Positions 7,767 to 14,694 of a stretch of 40,770 nucleotides of DNA are shown one piece after another (position 1 is the stretch's first letter; each line of letters opens with the position of its first letter). The notes beneath the pieces were generated by a model that had not been told where the DNA came from, ran no database searches, and worked only from the letters and a program-made list of their open reading frames with translations. The translations under genes and the position numbers were made by a program. This DNA is from SAR202 cluster bacterium. GTDB taxonomy: Bacteria > Chloroflexota > Dehalococcoidia > UBA6926 > VFHL01. The DNA is taken from the NCBI GenBank assembly GCA_009392005.1, contig VFHL01000009.1, positions 1 through 40,770 on the forward strand, in the 5' to 3' direction.

Positions 7767-8387
7767 TTAACCGCGTCTTGCATCTAGCTCTTTCCAAACC
7801 TGTTCTAAAGGAACTTGAGTTTCCTCTAATAACACCAGAGTGTGGTATAGCAGGTCTGCGGTCTCGCTTGCGAGGCGCTCCTTGCTTTCACTTAAAGCTG
7901 CGACGACGGTTTCTCCCGCTTCTTCTACCACTTTTTGGGCAATAGATCCTGTACCGTCTTCCAAAAGCTTTGTTGTATAGCTACCCTCAGGGCGATCGAG
8001 ATTGCGCTGGTGGATCACTCCTGCAAGTTCTTGCAAAATCCCAGCACCCGATTGCTGTACCAATTCCACTTCATTATCAAGTTCTTGATAAAAACATGAA
8101 CTGTTACCGGTATGACATGCTGGTCCATGTGGATATACTTGTAGCAGCAAAGCATCCCCATCACAATCCATTTGAATGGAACGAACATCTAGGAAATTTC
8201 CGGAGGTTTCTCCCTTGTGCCAAATTTCTTGGCGGCTTCTACTATAAAACCAGACTTGACCAGTTTGCACCGTTTTTTCAATAGCTTCATCATTCATGTA
8301 AGCGATCATGAGGACGCGACCAGTAAAGGCATCTTGAGCTATTGCTGGAACAAGTCCTTTGTCATCAATTGAAATCTCACTCGCCAC
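7767..8387 (-). CDS. hisIE: Bifunctional phosphoribosyl-AMP cyclohydrolase / phosphoribosyl-ATP pyrophosphatase
   Basis: The 206-residue fusion covers two steps of histidine synthesis. The HisI half (about 1-112) has the metal-binding DCDGD motif at 74-78 and cysteines C91 and C98 in the [10 protein letters not shown] segment. These carry out hydrolytic ring opening of phosphoribosyl-AMP. The HisE half (about 115-206) is the all-alpha pyrophosphatase with [10 protein letters not shown] at 152-161 and ETADLLYH at 175-182. The GTG start at 8387 follows AAGGAG with 6 nt spacing. It lies 99 bp after hisF on the same strand, so the two likely share a transcript. Confidence 0.94.
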   Translation of the reverse strand: MASEISIDDKGLVPAIAQDAFTGRVLMIAYMNDEAIEKTVQTGQVWFYSRSRQEIWHKGETSGNFLDVRSIQMDCDGDALLLQVYPHGPACHTGNSSCFYQELDNEVELVQQSGAGILQELAGVIHQRNLDRPEGSYTTKLLEDGTGSIAQKVVEEAGETVVAALSESKERLASETADLLYHTLVLLEETQVPLEQVWKELDARRG

Positions 8388-8486
8388 AATTTTCTCCTTA
8401 TTAGTTGAATGGCCAGCATATCTTGATTCATTGATCCGGTATGTGATGAAGGGACCAACATTCTTAAATATGACTGTTCATTTTAT

Positions 8487-9293
8487 TCACATACGTATTG
8501 GAATCCCATTCTGAGCTAAATACTGTTTTGTTTCTTTAATTGTAACTTCTCCGTAATGAAATATACTTGCTGCTAAAGCGGCATCTGCTTTTCCATCAAC
8601 AAATGCCTCCTTAAAGTGGCCTGGGTTACCAGCCCCCCCACTGGCGATCACTGGGATTTGAACATTTTGAGATATTGTTCTTGTTAAATCCAGATCATAA
8701 CCATCTTTATGACCATCCCTGTCCATGCTAGTCAACAGTATTTCACCGGCTCCTAATTGAGCAACGTGTTGTGCCCATTTAAGGGCATCAATCCCGGTCT
8801 GCCGCCTTCCCCCATGACTGTAAACTTCCCATTGCGAATTAGAGGACACTCCGTATTGGGAGTGTCCTTTTTCAGTTTCCGGTGGTGAATTAATTGTTTT
8901 TGCGTCAATTGCCACTACGATACATTGGTTGCCAAATGCTTGTGCTGCATCGGAAATAATGCTGGGGTCATTAATTGCGGCACTATTGATGGAAACCTTG
9001 TCCGCTCCGGCATTGAGGAGTGTTCGTATATTTGCAAGGTTCCGTACCCCTCCCCCTACCGTTAACGGAATGAAAACTGTCTCTGATACTTTTTGTACCA
9101 CGTCAACCATTGTGTTCCGTTCGTCCGACGAAGCGGTAATGTCAAGGAAAACGAGTTCATCAGCTCCTTGGTCATTGTAAAATTTTCCAAGTTCACTCGG
9201 ATCACCGGCATCTCGTAATTCTACGAAGCTAACGCCTTTTACTACCCGTCCTGCGTCAACGTCCAAACATGGGATAATTCGTTTCGATAGCAT
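8487..9293 (-). CDS. hisF: Imidazole glycerol phosphate synthase cyclase subunit
   Basis: The protein is a (beta/alpha)8 barrel with both catalytic aspartates: D11 in [12 protein letters not shown] and D130 in VVAIDAK. Phosphate-binding loops TVGGGVR and ASGGAG and the [14 protein letters not shown] segment are also present. With HisH it makes imidazole glycerol phosphate and AICAR. At 268 residues it is longer than the usual roughly 250-258. The excess lies just after D130, at about residues 133-153. There the protein has a polar segment ([19 protein letters not shown]) in place of a short loop, and this is encoded partly by a perfect 10-bp palindrome (8843-8868). The rest of the gene is normal. 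The ATG has a GAGGAA site about 10-13 nt upstream. hisH is not in the window. Confidence 0.93.
   Translation of the reverse strand: MLSKRIIPCLDVDAGRVVKGVSFVELRDAGDPSELGKFYNDQGADELVFLDITASSDERNTMVDVVQKVSETVFIPLTVGGGVRNLANIRTLLNAGADKVSINSAAINDPSIISDAAQAFGNQCIVVAIDAKTINSPPETEKGHSQYGVSSNSQWEVYSHGGRRQTGIDALKWAQHVAQLGAGEILLTSMDRDGHKDGYDLDLTRTISQNVQIPVIASGGAGNPGHFKEAFVDGKADAALAASIFHYGEVTIKETKQYLAQNGIPIRM
8843..8872 (+). repeat. Perfect 10-bp palindrome with T-tract inside hisF
   Basis: AGGACACTCC (8843-8852) and GGAGTGTCCT (8859-8868) form a perfect inverted repeat around a GTATTG loop. On the plus strand it is followed by TTTT, giving a terminator-like profile antisense to hisF. In the hisF frame it encodes part of the extra segment ([10 protein letters not shown]). 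It resembles a small palindromic element accommodated in frame, but only one copy was seen in this window. Confidence 0.6.
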
Positions 9294-9389
9294 GGTTGAT
9301 GATTAATTCCTCGGAAATGTGCTTGATCTTTTAGTCATTAGTTATGCCTTTTGATTTACTTTTGGGTTGATATTGGACAGATCGATTAG

Positions 9390-9467
9390 TGGTGCCCCCG
9401 GCAGGATTCGAACCTGCGACATTACGGTTAAAAGCCGTCTGCTCTGGCCGGGCTGAGCTACAGGGGC
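9390..9467 (-). tRNA. tRNA-Lys (anticodon UUU), CCA encoded
   Basis: The minus strand from 9467 folds as a full cloverleaf. The acceptor stem is GCCCCTG/CGGGGGC with one G-U pair. The D stem is GCTC/GAGC and the T arm is GCAGG TTCGAAT CCTGC. The anticodon loop CTTTTAA carries UUU at positions 34-36. The anticodon stem GACGG/CCGTA has a G-A mismatch at its outer pair. The 3' CCA is encoded (9392-9390). It lies between lepB and hisF, all on the minus strand. Confidence 0.95.
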
Positions 9468-9484
9468 GAAGTTAATCTCTGCGT

Positions 9485-9490
9485 ATTATA
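9485..9490 (-). promoter_or_regulatory. -10 element of the tRNA-Lys gene
   Basis: The minus strand reads TATAAT from 9490 to 9485, about 18 nt before the mature tRNA 5' end, which suits a short 5' leader. No good -35 hexamer stands at the ideal distance (TATGGT at 17 bp is the best). Confidence 0.5.
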
Positions 9491-9577
9491 CGTTGTGATA
9501 TCGATTTACCATATCAGGCAGTGTGCTTGGTAACAAATAAGGATGCTGTTTGCACAACACTCCGTTAGGGAAACATT

Positions 9578-10186
9578 CTATTGTGTATCTGCAAGAGGAT
9601 TCAAGTGGTTGAATAATTTGAATTCGCTTGGAGGCCAAAATCGAAGCCAACTTTTGCCTATAATCGTTCTTCTTTTGATAGGACCTGTCGCACGTGAATC
9701 TCGGCTAAACGGACGGTTATCACCCATAACGAAGTATTGGTCAGCATTTAACTTGATTGGGTGCATGGTGTCGCGTGAACGGTTTTCCACGTAGGGCTCC
9801 TCGATCACCTCCCCATTGATTGAGGTATATCCATCTTTAATTGCAATGGTATCTTGAGGTAAACCGATCAAACGTTTAATGAGGTATTCATCAGTGGCTT
9901 CATTATGAAAAACAATTATATCGCCGCGTTCTGGAGCTTTGAAGAGGTGTATCGATCCATTTTCTTCTTCGTTGACCATTGGTAAAGCCCGTACCATATT
10001 GTTGTTTGTTTGTATGTAAGCAGCTTTGTTTACCAAAACAAGTTCTCCGCCAAGCACTGTGGGCTCCATGCTTGGGCCAACAACTTGAAAGTTTTGAAGT
10101 AACGCTTGGATTACAACGAACAGTACGATTGCTGCAAGGAGCGTTTCTAAAAAGTCACGGAAAAACGACTGCATTGGCGAACTCAT
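9578..10186 (-). CDS. lepB: Signal peptidase I
   Basis: The 202-residue protein has one N-terminal transmembrane segment (about 12-31). It is followed by the nucleophile serine S39 in VVGPSMEPT and the general-base lysine K104 in YLIKRLIGLP. The box E motif GDNRPFSRDSR is at 155-165. It cleaves signal peptides at the outer face of the cytoplasmic membrane. The single transmembrane anchor and short length match the Gram-positive/Chloroflexota type rather than E. coli LepB. The start lacks a clear Shine-Dalgarno site. A second ATG four codons later is possible. It is upstream of tRNA-Lys on the same strand. Confidence 0.94.
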   Translation of the reverse strand: MSSPMQSFFRDFLETLLAAIVLFVVIQALLQNFQVVGPSMEPTVLGGELVLVNKAAYIQTNNNMVRALPMVNEEENGSIHLFKAPERGDIIVFHNEATDEYLIKRLIGLPQDTIAIKDGYTSINGEVIEEPYVENRSRDTMHPIKLNADQYFVMGDNRPFSRDSRATGPIKRRTIIGKSWLRFWPPSEFKLFNHLNPLADTQ

Positions 10187-10211
10187 TTTTTACTTTGATG
10201 CTAATGCGTCT

Positions 10212-10242
10212 ATTATAATGCGAATAAGAAGAATTTTGTCTA
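10212..10242 (-). promoter_or_regulatory. Likely lepB promoter
   Basis: On the minus strand TAGACA (10242-10237) and TATAAT (10217-10212) are separated by 19 bp. They sit about 30 bp upstream of the lepB ATG. The -10 is perfect and the spacing slightly long. Confidence 0.45.
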
Positions 10243-10331
10243 GTTAGGGCTATTGCTCAGATTTGGTAGTTATCGTTTATGTATGCTAATCTGCGGCTTC
10301 GTCCAAATATGCTGCATTGTAAAGGTGATAG

Positions 10332-11198
10332 ATGGTGTTCTTAAATCGAACAATGATGTTTGTGTTATGTGCAATATTATTTGGTGTTGCTTGTTCGGCA
10401 ACCAACTCCACGCCCTCCCAAATTCCGACTGGTGCAAATGTAGGTACTACGGGTTCCCCAGTAGCGCGTGGTAATGGAACAACCCAATCTCGATCTTTGA
10501 CTTCTACATTAGGCGTTACATCTGGAAATATATCAGGAGGAATGTTGAACGAGCGGGGTATTTTAGTCGTCGGGACTGGGTCAGTGCAGTTAGATCCTGA
10601 TTTAGCCTTGTTGACAATCGGAGTTGAGTCTCGTGAAAAAATGGTAAGTGTGGCTCAGCGGAAAGCATCCATAGCAATGGAGGCCATTATCACTTCGCTA
10701 GAGTTAGAGGGGGTGTCAAAAGATGACATCCGGACTCAGAGATTCGATATTCAACCGATTATCAGTTATCGAGGCTCTTCAAATCCTGTACAGCAGATTG
10801 ATGGGTATAAAGTATCAAATACTTTAGTGGTAAGGATTTCTGATCTTGACCGCGTTGGGAAAATGATTGATTCTGCTGTCATTGCAGGCGGAGATATGAC
10901 GCGTGTGCAAAGTATTTCTTTCATTGCGGAAAACCAAACAACGGCAAGAACGGAAGCGCGGACCTTGGCGACTGAAGATGCCATAGCGAAGGCAAGGCAA
11001 TTTGCTGAATTATTGTCTATCAAAGTTGGACAACCAACTTTTGTGACGGAGGTTGGTTCAAATAATGCTGGTGCAAGGACGTACTCGCTTGAGCGATTTG
11101 CAATGGCAGATACAAGTATGGGTGGTTCAACTGTGCCAATTATCGCTGGGGAAATTGATGTGATTGCACAAGTACAGGTATTGTTTTCTATTGAATAG
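10332..11198 (+). CDS. SIMPL-domain (DUF541) lipoprotein
   Basis: The 288-residue protein starts with a basic/hydrophobic signal sequence ending in FGVAC, a plausible lipobox. A Ser/Thr/Pro-rich linker follows, so it is probably an exported lipoprotein. The remainder matches the SIMPL/DUF541 domain. It has GTGSVQLDPDLALLTIGVES near residues 75-95, a DGYKVSNTLVVRI strand, and IAKARQFAELLSIKVGQP toward the end. Members form periplasmic or cell-surface oligomers of unclear role; some are linked to stress tolerance. The ATG at 10332 has an AAAGGTGAT site upstream. The lipobox has Gly rather than Leu at -3, which weakens the lipidation call. The lgt gene needed for lipidation is present at 22.4 kb. 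A small zinc-ribbon gene follows 26 bp later. Confidence 0.85.
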   Translation: MVFLNRTMMFVLCAILFGVACSATNSTPSQIPTGANVGTTGSPVARGNGTTQSRSLTSTLGVTSGNISGGMLNERGILVVGTGSVQLDPDLALLTIGVESREKMVSVAQRKASIAMEAIITSLELEGVSKDDIRTQRFDIQPIISYRGSSNPVQQIDGYKVSNTLVVRISDLDRVGKMIDSAVIAGGDMTRVQSISFIAENQTTARTEARTLATEDAIAKARQFAELLSIKVGQPTFVTEVGSNNAGARTYSLERFAMADTSMGGSTVPIIAGEIDVIAQVQVLFSIE

Positions 11199-11224
11199 AT
11201 TGAGATTTCGGATGGTGTAAGAAT

Positions 11225-11437
11225 ATGGCAAGAATAATAGCGACTGATGAGCAGATCAGTAATATTGTGCGACATATGGATGGGATGATTCATTGTCATG
11301 AATGCGGTGTACGTATCCGATATGGTGACATTGATTGCCCACGATGTGGCGCAGATATTGAGGAATTGTTACGAGCGTGGGCACGTCAAGTATTTGATAA
11401 TCTTATGGCGACGGTGGACGAACACGCGTCCGAGTGA
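11225..11437 (+). CDS. Small zinc-ribbon protein, function unknown
   Basis: This 70-residue protein carries two CxxC knuckles, C24-C27 (CHEC) and C38-C41 (CPRC), that would bind one zinc. An acidic/amphipathic C-terminal helix (IEELLRAWARQVFDNLMATVDEH) follows. No precise family was recognised. It has a weak purine-rich site upstream and lies between the SIMPL gene (26 bp) and tmk (73 bp) on the same strand. The paired cysteine spacing and operon-like position make it a likely real gene. A DNA/RNA-binding or protein-adaptor role is possible but unproven. Confidence 0.7.
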   Translation: MARIIATDEQISNIVRHMDGMIHCHECGVRIRYGDIDCPRCGADIEELLRAWARQVFDNLMATVDEHASE

Positions 11438-11498
11438 TTAAAAATGTGAAATTGACCTTAATTTTTAATGTTTAGTTGGTCACAGTTGGGATAGGAGC

Positions 11499-11513
11499 GG
11501 GAGGCTTACACTG
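11499..11513 (+). promoter_or_regulatory. Ribosome binding site and apparent CTG start codon of tmk
   Basis: GGGAGG (11499-11504) is followed after 6 nt by CTG (11511-11513). The next codons give FISFEGGEGTGKST, where family members begin with Met. Upstream in frame there is no ATG, GTG or TTG before a TAA at 11466. The first conventional codon downstream, GTG at 11559, lies after the P-loop. Confidence 0.7.
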
Positions 11514-12167
11514 TTCATATCGTTTGAAGGCGGTGAGGGGACCGGTAAATCCACGCAGGTGGACAGATTAGCAACACGTCTGCAAGATAATGGGTACCGG
11601 GTATTGGTACTAAGAGAGCCAGGAGCGACAGCTTTAGGCAATTATCTTCGCAAATGGCTCAAAACGGCAGAAAGTATGACGACAGAAGCGGAAATGTATC
11701 TTTTCGCGGCAGCTCGTGCTGAGCTTGTTCATGAAATGATTATCCCTGCTCTCGAACAAGGGAAGATTGTTGTCACAGATCGGTATGCTGATTCGACTGT
11801 GGCGTACCAAGGATATGGTAGGGGTATGGATATTGGGCACATCAAAGAGGTGAACAGGATAGCAACTAATGGTGTTATCCCATCGTTAACTTTCCTTCTT
11901 GATTGCGACCCCAATATTGGGTTTGCGCGCATAGCAGAGGTTGCAGGGGGTAGCACTGTCGATCCAATTAATGTTTCTCGGCAGGGTGAAGGTGAGCGAT
12001 TTGAATCTGAACCCCTTCAATTTCATCACGATGTACGTGCGGGTTTTTTAAAGATAGCGGCTGAAGATCAAGCTCGATGGGTTGTCATTAATGGCGAATT
12101 GAGTTTGGACGATATAGCAACAAAAATATGGAGTGAAGTCCAACAAAAAGTGGGACGGATGCAATAA
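11511..12167 (+). CDS. tmk: Thymidylate kinase
   Basis: Reading from CTG at 11511 gives 218 residues beginning (M)FISFEGGEGTGKSTQ, with the ATP-binding P-loop at about residues 7-15. The DRYADSTVAYQGYGRG segment, which binds dTMP, follows near residues 90-105. The enzyme phosphorylates dTMP to dTDP in DNA precursor synthesis. The start cannot be the GTG at 11559, because that would remove the P-loop and leave an inactive kinase. The CTG lies 6 nt after GGGAGG. Length is normal for the family. The gene follows the zinc-ribbon ORF and precedes a CoA-binding protein by 29 bp. holB, often next to tmk, is absent. Confidence 0.93.
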   Translation: MFISFEGGEGTGKSTQVDRLATRLQDNGYRVLVLREPGATALGNYLRKWLKTAESMTTEAEMYLFAAARAELVHEMIIPALEQGKIVVTDRYADSTVAYQGYGRGMDIGHIKEVNRIATNGVIPSLTFLLDCDPNIGFARIAEVAGGSTVDPINVSRQGEGERFESEPLQFHHDVRAGFLKIAAEDQARWVVINGELSLDDIATKIWSEVQQKVGRMQ

Positions 12168-12196
12168 GGGTGTATCAGATTAAGTAGGTATCAAAA

Positions 12197-13618
12197 ATGA
12201 CGGGAACCAATCAAAATGTTCCAAATATTGTTACTGAGCTTGACCCCATTTTTCGACCTAAATCTGTTGCTGTTGTAGGGGCATCTAACACCCCGGGCAA
12301 ATGGGGTTTTAATATACTAAACCGAATTCTTGTTGGTGGTTACGGTGGGAACATTTTCCCCTTGCACCCCGCAGCTGGTGAAATTCAAGGGTTGAAAGCC
12401 TACAAGCGTCTTAGCGATATTCCCACCCAAGTTGATCTTGTGGTACTCGCTGTTCCAGCTCTTCAAGTCCCAGATGTTCTCAGACAGTGTGTTGAAGAAC
12501 AGGTGGGAGGAGCGCTAGTTATTACAGCCGGTTTTGCTGAAACCAGTGCTGATGGAGTGGAGTTGCAAAGTGAGATCGTCAAAATCGCACGTGACGGCGG
12601 CATTCGTTTTATTGGTCCTAATTGCTTAGGTATATGGAGTTCAGCTGTGCGATTAAGTATAGCGGGTACCGCGACACGGCAGGGATCGATCGCATTTGTT
12701 TCTCAAAGTGGAGCTTTTGGTGCTTCGTTAATAACGCTTGCTGAAGCCAAGGGATATGGGCTAAGCAAATTTATTAGTAGTGGAAACCAGGCGGATTTGA
12801 ATGTTGCTGATTATTTAGAGTATTTGGCCGAAGATGACGATACAAAAGTGATAGTGCTTTATATTGAAGGTGTCCCTGAGGGACGACGGTTTTTGGATAT
12901 GGCTCGAAAAGTATCCCGAATTAAACCTATTGTCCTTTATAAAGCGGGGCGTACCTCAATCGGGGGACGAGCTGTTCGGTCGCATACCGCGTCTATGATG
13001 GTTGAAGATGCTGTCTTTGAAGGAGTATGTGCGCAGGCGGGCTTAGTACGCGTTTATGATACGAATCGGCTGTTTGATACGGCCGCTGCGCTGGCATCTG
13101 CTCCACTTCCGAAAGGCCCCAATGTGGGGATCATTTCCATGACAGGCGGCAATGCGGTTGTTTGTTCTGATACGTGTGCATACCTAGGGCTTGAAGTGCC
13201 TGAACTGGATGAGAATACAAAGGATCATTTCAGTGAAAATGTATTGGCTGAACATGCGCCTCGACCCAGCAATCCCATTGATCTTGCTGGAGATTTTAGT
13301 ACCCCATTGTTACATGCCCGCTGCGCAGAGGCACTTGCTGAACTAGATTATATTCATGGTTTGATTGTGACCCCACCTAGTTTGAATCGGACTCGTGGTG
13401 GGGATGACAAGATCACAATTGAAGCTGTTTCGCGTATTGCGGCTATCCCTGGACGATATGGAAAGCCAGTATTAGCTTTAGGCAGGCAGAGTGCTGACGA
13501 CCAGGTGGCAACCATTTTACGTGATGCCGGTATTCCTTTATATCAATCACCAGAAGATGGCGCGTATGCTATGAAAGCGCTTGTGTCGTATGCGACTTTT
13601 CAATCACCGGGTGATTGA
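12197..13618 (+). CDS. CoA-binding, acyl-CoA synthetase (NDP-forming) alpha-subunit-like protein
   Basis: The 473-residue protein has an N-terminal CoA-binding Rossmann domain (about 17-110, with KSVAVVGASNTPGKWG). Two succinyl-CoA-ligase-like domains follow. The expected phosphohistidine is H263 in AVRSHTASM, and the SQSGAFGASL motif is at about 169-178. This matches the alpha part of ADP-forming acetyl/acyl-CoA synthetases, which link acyl-CoA hydrolysis to ATP synthesis. The beta part (ATP-grasp domain) is not fused and no separate gene for it is in the window, so an activity would need a partner encoded elsewhere. The FAH-fold and gamma-carbonic anhydrase genes downstream suggest an organic-acid catabolism setting. 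Substrate unknown. Confidence 0.85.
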   Translation: MTGTNQNVPNIVTELDPIFRPKSVAVVGASNTPGKWGFNILNRILVGGYGGNIFPLHPAAGEIQGLKAYKRLSDIPTQVDLVVLAVPALQVPDVLRQCVEEQVGGALVITAGFAETSADGVELQSEIVKIARDGGIRFIGPNCLGIWSSAVRLSIAGTATRQGSIAFVSQSGAFGASLITLAEAKGYGLSKFISSGNQADLNVADYLEYLAEDDDTKVIVLYIEGVPEGRRFLDMARKVSRIKPIVLYKAGRTSIGGRAVRSHTASMMVEDAVFEGVCAQAGLVRVYDTNRLFDTAAALASAPLPKGPNVGIISMTGGNAVVCSDTCAYLGLEVPELDENTKDHFSENVLAEHAPRPSNPIDLAGDFSTPLLHARCAEALAELDYIHGLIVTPPSLNRTRGGDDKITIEAVSRIAAIPGRYGKPVLALGRQSADDQVATILRDAGIPLYQSPEDGAYAMKALVSYATFQSPGD

Positions 13619-13728
13619 GTAGTTCCAAACTGCCGCTCTTTGTAAGGCGCAGGTAAATTTTTTGTTGGTGTAACAAGTATTGTTTGAACGGGTAAGATGG
13701 AACGAGGAATGGATCAAGGAGCGATGTT

Positions 13729-14694
13729 ATGAAACTAGGTTTTTACGGTGATTTTAGCCCATGTGTTATTACCGAAGATGGAGTAGTGGACATTAGTGTG
13801 GTTGTTCGTGGATTGCAGGCTGGTTCACCACAACTTACGATGGAGAACATAATTATCAATTATCAATTTCTTAAACCAAAAATTGAGGAATATTTAGACG
13901 AAGCATCAGTGATTCCATTAGGTGAGGTTCGTTTACGTCCACCTGTCCCACGACCCGGAAAGGTGCTTTGCGGGCGTGGGAACTTTATGGAGGGCGTACC
14001 TGTTGATCCGACCCGACCCTTAGCTACATTTTTTAAATCCCCTGATGCGGTGATTGGCCGAGGTGATACGATCGTATTACCTAGTTTTCAACCGGTAATT
14101 TTTCATCATGAGGCGGAGTTAGCATTGATCGTTGGCAAAGAGGCAAGCTTTGTTTCAGAGGCGCAAGCCTTGGATCACGTTTTTGGATATACAACCTCAG
14201 TGGATGTATCCGCACGGGCTCCGATTGATGGAGAGCCTCCTCTCCCAGGTGAATATGGCAAATCATTTGATACATTTTTGCCCATAGGACCAGCGATAGT
14301 AACGGCAGATCACATTAAAGACCCTAATAATTTAGGGGTAAAATATTCTGTAAATGGTGAGTTACGGCAAGACTATAATACAAGTGATATGGAACACAGT
14401 GTTGCTTATCTAATTGCTTCATTGTCTGCTGTAATGACGCTTAAGCCGGGCGATTTGATTCTTTGTGGTACAAATCACCAAGGGCTTGGTCCACTGCAGG
14501 ATGGCGACGTTGGAGAAATCGAGATTGAAGATATTGGCATAAGTTTTAATCATGTTGTTGATGAGAGAAAGCGGACATGGCCAAAGGCTGTTGATCCCAC
14601 TGTGGGGACGCGCATAAAGGAGCGGAGAGAAGGACTTCAAGGAACACCTAGTACGGGTACTTGGCCACTAACACGACCTTCGGCAAATGCTTAG
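13729..14694 (+). CDS. Fumarylacetoacetate hydrolase (FAH)-family enzyme
   Basis: The 321-residue protein has the FAH fold. The metal-binding E-x-E is in FHHEAELALIVGKEA, and the aspartate is in TSVDVSARAP. The conserved GEYGKSFDTFLPIGPAIVT and LILCGTNHQGLGPL segments follow. Family members cleave or decarboxylate acylpyruvates and related 2-keto acids with Mg2+ (fumarylpyruvate hydrolases, 2-hydroxyhepta-dienedioate isomerases and others). The exact substrate cannot be read from sequence. The ATG at 13729 follows AAGGAG. The C-terminus overlaps the gamma-carbonic anhydrase gene by 8 bp, so the two are translationally coupled. The tail after about residue 280 is longer than in minimal FAH domains. 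Confidence 0.9.
   Translation: MKLGFYGDFSPCVITEDGVVDISVVVRGLQAGSPQLTMENIIINYQFLKPKIEEYLDEASVIPLGEVRLRPPVPRPGKVLCGRGNFMEGVPVDPTRPLATFFKSPDAVIGRGDTIVLPSFQPVIFHHEAELALIVGKEASFVSEAQALDHVFGYTTSVDVSARAPIDGEPPLPGEYGKSFDTFLPIGPAIVTADHIKDPNNLGVKYSVNGELRQDYNTSDMEHSVAYLIASLSAVMTLKPGDLILCGTNHQGLGPLQDGDVGEIEIEDIGISFNHVVDERKRTWPKAVDPTVGTRIKERREGLQGTPSTGTWPLTRPSANA

Noticed and set aside
10766-11299. 177-residue minus-strand ORF opposite the SIMPL gene
   Set aside because: Antisense shadow of a convincing gene; composition is not protein-like.
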